In this document: piece by piece, positions 1-8,530 of the stretch
How the letters are laid out: each line of letters opens with the position of its first letter
How positions within the stretch are numbered: the stretch's first letter is position 1
Assembly (NCBI GenBank): GCA_027486835.1
Contig: JAIXOJ010000218.1
Location: forward strand, 1-33,959
Origin: Chitinophagaceae bacterium
GTDB taxonomy: Bacteria; Bacteroidota; Bacteroidia; Chitinophagales; Chitinophagaceae
DNA length: 33,959 nucleotides
Direction: 5' to 3'
Made by a program: the position numbers and the translations under genes
The notes under the pieces: model-generated
The model's database searches: none
What the model was told of the DNA's origin: nothing
Seen by the model: only the letters and a program-made list of their open reading frames with translations

Positions 1-1
1 A

Positions 2-1000
2 ATAGATTCAGTAGTACCCAACTTCCAATACTTTGGCACAAGCAATAATCAAATACTTCGATTGGGTTTATTTGATACTGCAAATGGCATGTTAGATGAA
101 TGTGTGTTGCGTTACAATGGGCATGGTTCAAAACAGTACAATAAAGATTGGGATGCAGTGACCCTGGGGGGAGGTAATCAAAACTTGGCAAGCATGAAAG
201 CGGGCGTTCCATTAGCTATTGCAACGAGAAATATCAATGAAAGGAGAGACACCATTTTTCTACTTCTAAAAAGCACTCAAATAGGTTCGTTTAGCATCAA
301 AATGAAAGAAAATACTGGTTTTGATGCTGGCACTACGTTCACACTAAAAGATAAATTCTTGGGAACGGAACAGAATATGCCAACCAATGCTGCATATTTT
401 TTCACTATCACGAACGATACCAATAGTGCTGGCAGCAATAGATTTGTTTTCATAATACACAAACCCACCACCTTGCCAATACTATATGGCGATATACAAG
501 CAAAAGAAATAAACAATACAGGGGTAATCAATTGGTCAATTACAGATAGTAAAGCTGTAAAATATTTCTTAGTAGAACGCCAATCAAATAACCCGACTTA
601 TGATTCCATTGGTAAGGTGAGCAAAGCGGCATTAACCAGCAATTCTTATCAGTTTACCGACAGTCATTTGCCAATGCCTGCAACGGTATTTTATAGAGTT
701 ATAGCAGTGGGGAAAACAGGAGAAAGAGTATATAGCAAAGTCGTATCAATTCGCAGAAACATAGATGATATTACAACCCAAGTATTTCCAAACCCAACAC
801 AAAGTGTATTGTATCTGCAGGGCAAAGGCATATTATCTGTAACAATTGTGGATGCCATGGGCAAGGTGATAAAAAGCCAAAGGAAAGAAGGCATTTCAAG
901 TATGTCTATTGAGATGTCTGATGTAGCAAAAGGTATCTATACTGTATTTATTGAAAGGCAGAATGGAAAACAAGAACGAAAAAAGTTGGTGAAGGAATAA
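2..1000 (+). CDS. C-terminal part of a T9SS-exported surface or secreted protein (5' end outside window)
   Basis: The frame is open from base 2, so the gene starts before the window; the TTG at 62 is only an internal Leu codon. The visible part begins with a beta-rich stretch (NQILRLGLFDTANGMLDE) of a kind seen in long exported Bacteroidota proteins. A fibronectin-like linker follows (INWSITDSKAVKYFLVERQ), then a type A T9SS sorting domain (VFPNPTQSVLYLQGKG ... MGKVIKSQ ... GIYTVFIE) reaching the stop. This tail directs export across the outer membrane and attachment or release by the PorSS/T9SS. The catalytic or binding part is missing, so no function can be given. It is separated by 175 bp and a hairpin from the next gene and is probably not in the same operon. 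Confidence 0.85.
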   Translation: MDSVVPNFQYFGTSNNQILRLGLFDTANGMLDECVLRYNGHGSKQYNKDWDAVTLGGGNQNLASMKAGVPLAIATRNINERRDTIFLLLKSTQIGSFSIKMKENTGFDAGTTFTLKDKFLGTEQNMPTNAAYFFTITNDTNSAGSNRFVFIIHKPTTLPILYGDIQAKEINNTGVINWSITDSKAVKYFLVERQSNNPTYDSIGKVSKAALTSNSYQFTDSHLPMPATVFYRVIAVGKTGERVYSKVVSIRRNIDDITTQVFPNPTQSVLYLQGKGILSVTIVDAMGKVIKSQRKEGISSMSIEMSDVAKGIYTVFIERQNGKQERKKLVKE

Positions 1001-1035
1001 ATAAGGATGAGGTTGAAAAATAATAAACATCCGCA

Positions 1036-1069
1036 AACCTTTATAGGGTTTCAAAACCTTATAAAGGTT
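1036..1069. repeat. Intergenic hairpin of a dispersed AACC(T)n..GGTT family
   Basis: Left arm AACCTTTATAGGG pairs with right arm CCTTATAAAGGTT across a short loop. Similar hairpins follow genes at 13368-13400 and 23052-23079, so this looks like a dispersed palindromic element and may also act as a terminator for the preceding gene. There is no clear T-tract after the stem. Confidence 0.6.
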
Positions 1070-1175
1070 GAGACGAAGCTTTAAGCGATACATTTTAATA
1101 ATCTACAACAAATGGCTCGCGCATCCACAAAAGAACGCCTTTATTATTTGAGCTTGATTTATAAATAGTAATACT

Positions 1176-3014
1176 ATGAACAGTCTGAAATTAGTTTTTT
1201 ATGTATCGGTTTTATTTTGCTACACCCATGTTTTTTCACAAACACGGATAACACATTATCAAACACCTTGCGATTCCATCAATGCGGGTGGTCAATACAC
1301 TTCAATTACAACAGCACCAAATGGAGATATTTATACAGCTTGGGTGGATGTTGGACGGAATTTTAAGGTATTGAGAATTAAAACCAATGGGACAAAAGAT
1401 TCCATCATTGTTAGGACTAATATTCAAATCAATCAGTATCACGTTCGCCCGTCCATAGTAATTGATAATACAGGATTCATTCATGTAACTGGCGACATGC
1501 ACACCCAACCTTGGGTATATTACAGGTCTTTATTGCCATACAATATCTTAGGAGGATTCCTGCAAGTATTCCCGCCAGGCTTTGGAATAACCTACGTTAA
1601 CTTCTTTAAGGATAAGAATGATTCCTTATACATCACATTTCGTCAACAAACTAAGCCCAATAGCACCGTAGGTTCCCGAGGTGGGGGAATTATGAAGTAC
1701 AGCACATTAAACAAGTCGTTTACTATGTTGGGAGGCACTAATCATGGCTTGGAAAAGACCGTAGTTTGGGTAAACAATGGCGGTGCTGGTACATTTAATC
1801 CTAGTACAGGCTTAACAACCCCAAGCCATTATCAGCAATTTGGCATTCAATTGTTTTTTGATAAAACCAATCGGATGCACTTGGCTTGTACCATAATAAA
1901 TGAAGCTACAACGGGTACTGCTTTTCATAATACACATGTTTTATATGCCTATTCTGATAATGGGGGAATAAGTTTTAAAAGAGTTGATGGTGCCGCTATT
2001 ACCTCCCTTCCAATGAATCCTATAAATATGAGTGTTGTAGAGGCCGTAAGTCCTGGAATTATCAATGCGGTGCCTTCTATCGGAGCATTTGATTCAGCCA
2101 CCCCGGTCATTTCTTATAGCTATAGGATACCGAATAGCGATGGACTTAGGTCAAGAATTCGGAAATGGAATGGAAGTAGTTGGGAGGTTATTACGCCTGG
2201 AGGTATAAATACCATTGGGCAAAATGATATTTTTTCAAGAAGGAACGGAGAAAGCATTTTCTGGGTAGATGCAAGCAATTATTATTATTTTACCAGGAAC
2301 AAAGGACTTACCTATATAAGATATAATATCACTCCAACAGTCAGCGGGCAAAGTGGTAGAATATTGGATGCTGATTATTTTATTAAATCAGGTAATATGC
2401 GATACAACAGTATGAGTAGTAACCTAACCAACTATACTTATTATACCGCCACTATAAATACCCCAACTTCAAGCCCATTGCCCATCAAAGTTGTCAGCTT
2501 TACAGGTAAGAAAGAAAGCAATAAAATTGTGTTGAGTATTCAAGCATGGACAGATAAAAACTCAGAAAAAATAGTAGTGCAAAAGTTGGATGTCTCCAAT
2601 AATGCTTGGAATGATTTGGGAGTGATTCAAAACTTTGATAACACTCAAGCACTAAGGAATTATAGTTTCATTGATGAAAATATAATTGCGAAAAACACCT
2701 ACAGATTGTTGTTGGTTGACAAAGATGGAAGTAGTTATTACGCTAAAGTGATTCAGGTGATGGACAATTTAGCTGAGCCAAAATCTGCTGTTGTTTATCC
2801 TAATCCTTGTAAAAGAGGAAGCAACCCCACTTTATTGATCAATAACCCTAAGCTGTTGGGTACTGATTATGTCATTCATGATGCGGTAGGAAGAATTGTG
2901 TACAAGGGTAAAATAAACAAATCGAATCAACTCATCTCTACTGAAGCCATTCCAAAAGGGTTTTATACAATATGTCTCAATAACCAAATCGCAATCAAGA
3001 TTAGTATAAATTAA
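1176..3014 (+). CDS. Secreted BNR_4-type beta-propeller protein with T9SS tail (candidate PL24/PL25/PL42/GH145-like enzyme), copy 1
   Basis: 612 residues. A signal peptide (about 1-21, ending FSQ) leads into a sevenfold-propeller-like region (about 25-425) with the BNR_4 signature YHVRPSIVIDNTGFIHVTGD (His89, His103, His109 nearby) and WVYYRS. Then comes a linker starting LPIKVVSFTGKKESN, common in T9SS cargo, and a sorting domain (VVYPNPCKRG ... GFYTICLNN) at about 537-612. From knowledge of the fold, BNR_4 propellers include ulvan lyases (PL24, PL25) and rhamnose-glucuronate cleaving enzymes (PL42, GH145), all using His-centred active sites. A role in cutting at glucuronate is inference. 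It is first in a tight operon, 9 bp before the next gene, and is a close paralog of the gene at 6713-8524. The exact family cannot be fixed by eye. Confidence 0.8.
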   Translation: MNSLKLVFYVSVLFCYTHVFSQTRITHYQTPCDSINAGGQYTSITTAPNGDIYTAWVDVGRNFKVLRIKTNGTKDSIIVRTNIQINQYHVRPSIVIDNTGFIHVTGDMHTQPWVYYRSLLPYNILGGFLQVFPPGFGITYVNFFKDKNDSLYITFRQQTKPNSTVGSRGGGIMKYSTLNKSFTMLGGTNHGLEKTVVWVNNGGAGTFNPSTGLTTPSHYQQFGIQLFFDKTNRMHLACTIINEATTGTAFHNTHVLYAYSDNGGISFKRVDGAAITSLPMNPINMSVVEAVSPGIINAVPSIGAFDSATPVISYSYRIPNSDGLRSRIRKWNGSSWEVITPGGINTIGQNDIFSRRNGESIFWVDASNYYYFTRNKGLTYIRYNITPTVSGQSGRILDADYFIKSGNMRYNSMSSNLTNYTYYTATINTPTSSPLPIKVVSFTGKKESNKIVLSIQAWTDKNSEKIVVQKLDVSNNAWNDLGVIQNFDNTQALRNYSFIDENIIAKNTYRLLLVDKDGSSYYAKVIQVMDNLAEPKSAVVYPNPCKRGSNPTLLINNPKLLGTDYVIHDAVGRIVYKGKINKSNQLISTEAIPKGFYTICLNNQIAIKISIN

Positions 3015-3022
3015 ATTAATGT

Positions 3023-4567
3023 ATGAGTAAAATGAATTCGTTAAAAATCGCACTATTAGCTATTTCCCTTTCAAACATGTATGGGATAGCCGCTCAAACA
3101 GCACCAAAGCCAATTATTGCATACAATCTAAGCAATATCAACAGTGAATCTTCTAAAGTCAAATTGAATGGCAATGCTCGGATAGTATCCATTAATGGGA
3201 AACAAGCCATTAATATGGTTGGAATAAAAAGTGCCTTGGAATTGAAGCAGCACAACCTGAACAATAAAAAAGGTAGTTTGGCATTATGGGTTGCTCCTTT
3301 AGAGGATATTTCCAATTTCCCGGATAGACCAACGATGTTTCTGAATAATCCTGATATACTCAACTATGTTCTTTTGAGCGATAATCCCAATTATCAAGAT
3401 TATAAGAACTCCAATTTCAAGTTTACTTGGTGGCAGGGCCGTTCCCCACAATTACATGCATTATTTGCCAAAGGAATTTTTTATGATGAAGCATTCAATT
3501 TCCCACACAAAGCAAAAGCAGTTACAGGCCATTTCTTTTGGGATAAAGAACGTTGGTACCAACTGGTTTTGAATTGGGATCACGATAAAAGGGAATACAC
3601 CATTTTTGCAAATGGCGTAAAAGTGGGTTCAAGTGATACCTATTATCCTGATAAATTTTATAGGGATTCTGTTGGCAAATCACTCTATTTAGGGCTACCA
3701 TTGTATTGTTATAACAGCATTGAATTTTTCGATGAGCCACTTACCGTTCAGCAGGCTTATTCAAAATATAGGAAGGAAGTAACCGATTATGATAAAACCT
3801 ATGACGATAAGTTGAAATACACTTACGGCGAGCGGGTTCGTAAAACAGTTGATTTTTTTCCTGATAAAAGCTGGACTAAGAAAACCGACTTAACCTTGAC
3901 CCAATCTTCTGATTTAGACAGTTTTTACATTCAAGGGCTTCCTGTACAAACGGCGATTACTAAAGATGGCTTGTTAGCAGAAACTATAGACTCAATTTAT
4001 ACAGGTTCAAGAACTCCCAAACAAATGTATATCTGGCTATGGCAACCTTATGAAGGTGATTTGTATGTAGAATATGAATTCAAAATTCTTAGGAGAGGCG
4101 GATTAAGTTTGTTAATGACCCAGGCTTCTGCCATGAACAGGGAAGATTTTATGAGGGACTATCCCCTAAGAACTTCTGGAAAAATGACTATGGTACATGG
4201 AGAAGATATCAGAAATTATCAATGGGAGTATTATAGAGACATGGTGGATGTACGCAATGATGTGGCTACTTCCATTTTAGTAAAAAATCCTTGGAATTAT
4301 CGCCTTTCTTACGGTTGCGATACTGGAAAATTGGAATCAGACAAATGGCACAAACTTCAATTGATTCAAAGGGGTAATCATATAATGGGATTGATGGATG
4401 GTAAATTGATGGTGGAAACAACAGATAATGGCTTCTCGAATCATGGACCTGTTTTAAACACGGGTCATATTGCCATCCGTTTAATGCTTCACTCAAAATT
4501 GTTGTTTCGCAATCTGAAAGTGTATAATAAAAGCAATATCAAAACCATCTCTGAAATTAAAAAATAG
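3023..4567 (+). CDS. Secreted two-domain ConA/LamG-like protein with DUF1961 (YesU-like) C-terminus
   Basis: 514 residues with a signal peptide (to about residue 25, GIAAQ). Residues about 30-250 form a LamG-like jelly roll (KGSLALWVAPL, RWYQLVLNWDHDKREYTIFA, SLYLGLP). Residues about 270-505 resemble DUF1961, with the conserved run QWEYYRDMVDVRNDVATSI, then VKNPWNYR and WHKLQLIQRGNHIMGLMDGK. DUF1961 includes B. subtilis YesU of the rhamnogalacturonan cluster and occurs in many PULs; its activity is unsettled to my knowledge. The fold suggests glycan binding or cleavage. A second in-frame ATG at 3032 gives MNSLKIALL, like the propeller genes' MNSLKLVFY, so it may be the true start. The gene lies 9 bp after the propeller gene and abuts the heparinase-like gene. 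Confidence 0.75.
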   Translation: MSKMNSLKIALLAISLSNMYGIAAQTAPKPIIAYNLSNINSESSKVKLNGNARIVSINGKQAINMVGIKSALELKQHNLNNKKGSLALWVAPLEDISNFPDRPTMFLNNPDILNYVLLSDNPNYQDYKNSNFKFTWWQGRSPQLHALFAKGIFYDEAFNFPHKAKAVTGHFFWDKERWYQLVLNWDHDKREYTIFANGVKVGSSDTYYPDKFYRDSVGKSLYLGLPLYCYNSIEFFDEPLTVQQAYSKYRKEVTDYDKTYDDKLKYTYGERVRKTVDFFPDKSWTKKTDLTLTQSSDLDSFYIQGLPVQTAITKDGLLAETIDSIYTGSRTPKQMYIWLWQPYEGDLYVEYEFKILRRGGLSLLMTQASAMNREDFMRDYPLRTSGKMTMVHGEDIRNYQWEYYRDMVDVRNDVATSILVKNPWNYRLSYGCDTGKLESDKWHKLQLIQRGNHIMGLMDGKLMVETTDNGFSNHGPVLNTGHIAIRLMLHSKLLFRNLKVYNKSNIKTISEIKK

Positions 4568-4570
4568 TTG

Positions 4571-6691
4571 ATGAAATTTCACTTTGCATCCATTGTATGC
4601 TGTTTCCTTTTGATTTCAAGCATAACAAAGGCACAAAAGAGTGCTGTTGTTTATGATAATCAGCGCATCAAAAGACCAACTGAAATTATGGATGTTACTG
4701 CCGATGATTTAAAGCTGAACGATTACTACAAAAGCAATTCTACTTCCAACCAAATATTTTGGAACAGGCAATCACTCATCAGATTAGGCGATTATTTTCA
4801 ACAAAATGAAAATGGGAAACAATTGTGGACCAACAAGATAAAAGAAACAGTTGCAATACTAAACCAATGGGATTTTAAACGCGGTGGGATGGGGGCTAAA
4901 CGGTATATCTATGCAGTTGAACAATTAGATGAGTTGGCTTTGATATATTATTTCACCCAAAACAAAGTTTTAGGACGATTTATCCAACAACATGTATTGC
5001 AAATAGCCAAACTTCCGATTGATTTTTGGCTACATGCCGAATTGAGAGGATATGATAAGGAGAAACCATTGGGTATGATTGAAACCGCCTCTCTCTGTAA
5101 TACGATTGCTGCATCCTTACATTTAATGGAAGGGTTATTAAGCATTGAAGAAAAGAAACAAGTTTCTGATTCATTAAGATGGAAAGGATTACAACCCTGT
5201 TTAAACTGGTTGGATAAACCTGGCAAAAACAATTTTACAGCAGTAATTAGTGCTGGTGCTTTTGTTGCGTCAAAATTTTTGAATGACACGGTAGGAAGGG
5301 ACAATGCGCAAAAAATAATGGTAGGGTATTTGGACAATTCACTGGAATCTGACGGTAGTTATGGAGAAGGTCCTGGATATTTTAACTACCCTATCAGCTC
5401 ATTATTACCCGCTGTTTTGTGTATGACCGAAACGGAAAGAGAAAAGATATTTAGTAAATCGGGGTTACGTAATTCAGCAATTTGGAAAGTATATCCCTAC
5501 TTTTTCTTTACCGATGTAAAAGGAAACTTACAACCCAACCTAATCCATTTTGGAGATAACAGCTATTCCGATGGCACATTTTTAAGCCCGCCTAAACAAA
5601 CCGTTAATGTGTTGCTTGCCAGTTTGTATCAAGATGGGTTAGCGGTTTGGCTAATGAATAAATTTAATTCCAAGTTGGATTTGAAAGAATTATTGTTACT
5701 TTTTTCCAATACCAAAGATTTGCCTAAAGCCATTTCACCCGAAGCATTAAAGCTTCCCACTATAAACTCCTTCAATAATGGCGATTGCTTTATTCGCTCT
5801 ACTTGGCAAAACAATGGTATAGTGTTAGGACTAAGAACGGGTAATGGGTCTCGTGTTGAGTTTAGCCACCAACGTCCCGAACTCAATTCAATTGGTATGG
5901 GTGCTTACGGTGAATATTTTATTGTTTCACCGGGAGCGGCATCCTATCGAAGCCCACTTTATTATTTATGGGACAGAAACACACGTTCCGCAAATACCAT
6001 ATCCATCGACGATTGCAACCAATTGTTTCCAGGAAACGGGAATTACCACTTTATAAAAATAGACAACGCTGCATTTTGGAAAGAAGGCACTCCCAAAGCA
6101 GAAATAACCCTATCTAATTCAAGCAAAATAGCAGATGTGTTGGTAAATGAAGCAGCAAAAGCTTATCCAACAAAAATGAACCATGCCCAGCGTGCCATCA
6201 TTTTTGTGAAAGACCCGGGCTATTTTGTTATGATTGACAAATTGGAAGCTGCCGATAGTAGTCATAAATACACTTGGCGCATTCATTTGAACAATCGGGA
6301 TGAAAAAGGCGTGATGAAGAAACAATCCAATCATCATTGGCAATTCAATCGTCCATTGGCAAATTTGAATGTTTACCTCTTTTCCAATCAAAGCATGTCC
6401 GTTGACACTGCTTCTGGTTACATGCATGGAGTTACGCGTGATTACAGTCCTGGTGGGGTTAATGAAGGTAAATTAGGCACCTCAATAGAGTTAGCAGCTT
6501 CTAACACAAGCAAAAGCAAGGCTATGATGTATTTTGCTGTTTTGTTTCCATATAAGTTTTCGCAAACAGTACCCGAGGTTTATTTTAAAGATGGAATATT
6601 GAGCGTTGGGAAGGATACATTTAAAATCAATAACAATCAATGTGAAATAAAACAAAAGGGGATTACTCAGTTGGTAGGTTTTAATTTCTGA
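4571..6691 (+). CDS. Secreted heparinase II/III-family protein (candidate polysaccharide lyase)
   Basis: About 706 residues. The TTG at 4568 directly precedes ATG 4571; ATG is preferred and gives the signal peptide MKFHFASIVCCFLLISSITK. The N-terminal half is an alpha/alpha toroid, with GSYGEGPGYFNY matching the S.GSY.EG..Y run of heparinase-II-type lyases. The C-terminal half is a beta-sandwich with SHQRPELNSIGMGAYGEYF (about residues 430-450), YLWDRNTRSANTISIDD and a later Ig-like region. This is the layout of PL8/12/15/17/21-type proteins that cleave uronate polymers by beta-elimination, but the usual HAHAD metal-site run is changed to SHQRPEL, so family and activity are uncertain. It is translated just after the DUF1961 gene and likely shares its mRNA. 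Confidence 0.75.
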   Translation: MKFHFASIVCCFLLISSITKAQKSAVVYDNQRIKRPTEIMDVTADDLKLNDYYKSNSTSNQIFWNRQSLIRLGDYFQQNENGKQLWTNKIKETVAILNQWDFKRGGMGAKRYIYAVEQLDELALIYYFTQNKVLGRFIQQHVLQIAKLPIDFWLHAELRGYDKEKPLGMIETASLCNTIAASLHLMEGLLSIEEKKQVSDSLRWKGLQPCLNWLDKPGKNNFTAVISAGAFVASKFLNDTVGRDNAQKIMVGYLDNSLESDGSYGEGPGYFNYPISSLLPAVLCMTETEREKIFSKSGLRNSAIWKVYPYFFFTDVKGNLQPNLIHFGDNSYSDGTFLSPPKQTVNVLLASLYQDGLAVWLMNKFNSKLDLKELLLLFSNTKDLPKAISPEALKLPTINSFNNGDCFIRSTWQNNGIVLGLRTGNGSRVEFSHQRPELNSIGMGAYGEYFIVSPGAASYRSPLYYLWDRNTRSANTISIDDCNQLFPGNGNYHFIKIDNAAFWKEGTPKAEITLSNSSKIADVLVNEAAKAYPTKMNHAQRAIIFVKDPGYFVMIDKLEAADSSHKYTWRIHLNNRDEKGVMKKQSNHHWQFNRPLANLNVYLFSNQSMSVDTASGYMHGVTRDYSPGGVNEGKLGTSIELAASNTSKSKAMMYFAVLFPYKFSQTVPEVYFKDGILSVGKDTFKINNNQCEIKQKGITQLVGFNF

Positions 6692-6712
6692 TTTTTAAAT
6701 GAAATAATTCTT

Positions 6713-8524
6713 ATGAAAAGTTTGAAGTTAGTTTTTTATGTATTGGTTTTATTTTGGTTTACTAAAGCAGTATCGCAAACACGAATAACGCATTATAGTA
6801 AACGGTGTCATGAAGCAAATGCTGGTGGTTCATATACCTCCATCTCCACAGCACCAAACGGCGATATTTATTCGGCTTGGATGGATGAGAACCAGAATTT
6901 AAGAGTGTCTAAGATTACGATTGCAACCAATGTAAATACGGAGGTCATATTGCGCAATAACATGCAAATCAATAAATTCCACGTTAGACCGTCCATCGTG
7001 TTGGATAAATTAGGCTATGTCCATGTAGCAGCCGATATGCATAATCAAAACTGGGTGTACTACCGCTCCTTAAATCCTTTTAATATTAATCCATCCAATT
7101 TTGAAATGGTAACGCCACCGGGATTTTTGATTACTTATCCCAGTTTTTTTAAGGATAAAAATGATGACTTGTATATCACCTTTCGGCACAAGGTAAAACC
7201 CGCCCCTAATCTATCAACGCCTGGTTCAAGCGGTGGAGGAATCATAAGATATAACGCTGTCACCAAAGTATTTACCATGCTCGGTGGTACTAATCATGGT
7301 TTGGACAAAACTGTTGTTTGGGTAAATATGGGAGGGGCAGGAACATTCAATACAACTACTGGAATTACAACACCTGGTCATTATCAACAGCCAAGCATTC
7401 GTTTGTTCTTTGATAATAACAATAGGATGCACCTTGTTTGTAATTTAATCAATCAGCCTACCACAGGTGCTGCTGGAGCCAATACCCATGTATTGTATGC
7501 TTATTCTGATGATGGAGGAAATACCTTTAGAAGAATAAATGGTACTACTATTGGTGCATTGCCAATGGGACCTGACTCCATGACCGTTGTTATTTCTCGG
7601 ACACAAGCAGATATAGGTGCTGGTTGTCATATTGGTGCATTTGATACCAACAAGCCCATCATTTCTTGGAATAGTGCTGGAGATGGTAGTAGAATTGTTT
7701 TTTGGAATGGTAGAGCTTGGCAATTATTTGCACCAGGAGGTACTTATGCAGGTAGGAAATTGTATTCACGACCCAATGGAGAAACCCTGTTTTTTATTCC
7801 TGAATTTAATTATCTACTAAGAACCTTTAATGGGGGTCTTTCTTATCAACGGTATAATTTCACGCCTAAGTACAGCAATGCTAATACACAACCCACAGGA
7901 AGTGAAATAATGGATGCGGATTATTATATTAAATCAGGTAATGTAAGGTATCATTTTTCCAATAGTACAACAGAGGATACCATCTTTTTAACCACTATTC
8001 CTTTTAACCTACCCTTACCAGTTCGTTTAATTTCTTTTAGAGGTAATAAGGAGGAAAATCGAATTCTTTTGCAATGGTCGGCTACCAACGAAGAAGATGC
8101 CTTGTATTATATCGTAGAGAAGTTGCAGGAAAACAACGAATGGGCATCTAAAGACACAATTAAGATAATTCGCAATCAATCGAAAGCAAGCTATGGCTGG
8201 ACAGATGTTCAATTATCAGAGAAAAATGTTTATCGCTTGCGAATAGTCGAAAAAGATGGCGCAATTCATTTCAGCAGTTTGGTTACCATTAATTATGTAT
8301 CGAAAGAGCAAGTAATCTATGACCCACAAGCCAAACAAATCCTGATAAAAGATGCCATTAATACAACTAAAAATTCCACCTATTTCATCACCAACACATC
8401 GGGAATGCTGATGAAGAAAGGTGTTATCAATGCAACTCAATTGAATGTCGCTACCCTTCCTACTGGGGTTTACTATTTTCGTTCCTCCAATGGGTGGAAA
8501 CTTACATTCACCCATTTTAAATAA
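6713..8524 (+). CDS. Secreted BNR_4-type beta-propeller protein with T9SS-like tail, copy 2
   Basis: 603 residues, a clear paralog of the protein at 1176-3014. They share the signal peptide pattern (M.SLKLVFYV.VLF), the TRITHY start, STAPNGDIYSAW, FHVRPSIVLDKLGYVHVAAD (His90, His104, His110), FTMLGGTNHGLDKTVVWVN and GGAGTFN. By eye the propeller parts are roughly 60% identical, while linkers and tails diverge more. The linker begins LPLPVRLISFRGNKEENRI. The last about 75 residues keep the shape of a T9SS domain (NTSGMLMKKG ... LPTGVYYFRS) but lack the usual YPNP motif, so sorting may be weaker. It sits 22 bp after the heparinase-like gene and 7 bp before the beta-helix gene. Function is as uncertain as for copy 1; the duplication suggests two related linkages or endo/exo roles. 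Confidence 0.8.
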   Translation: MKSLKLVFYVLVLFWFTKAVSQTRITHYSKRCHEANAGGSYTSISTAPNGDIYSAWMDENQNLRVSKITIATNVNTEVILRNNMQINKFHVRPSIVLDKLGYVHVAADMHNQNWVYYRSLNPFNINPSNFEMVTPPGFLITYPSFFKDKNDDLYITFRHKVKPAPNLSTPGSSGGGIIRYNAVTKVFTMLGGTNHGLDKTVVWVNMGGAGTFNTTTGITTPGHYQQPSIRLFFDNNNRMHLVCNLINQPTTGAAGANTHVLYAYSDDGGNTFRRINGTTIGALPMGPDSMTVVISRTQADIGAGCHIGAFDTNKPIISWNSAGDGSRIVFWNGRAWQLFAPGGTYAGRKLYSRPNGETLFFIPEFNYLLRTFNGGLSYQRYNFTPKYSNANTQPTGSEIMDADYYIKSGNVRYHFSNSTTEDTIFLTTIPFNLPLPVRLISFRGNKEENRILLQWSATNEEDALYYIVEKLQENNEWASKDTIKIIRNQSKASYGWTDVQLSEKNVYRLRIVEKDGAIHFSSLVTINYVSKEQVIYDPQAKQILIKDAINTTKNSTYFITNTSGMLMKKGVINATQLNVATLPTGVYYFRSSNGWKLTFTHFK

Positions 8525-8530
8525 AATTTC

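Noticed and set aside
4948-5337. A 129-codon frame on the - strand
   Set aside because: It lies fully inside the heparinase-like gene, which has clear motifs. The - strand frame has none.
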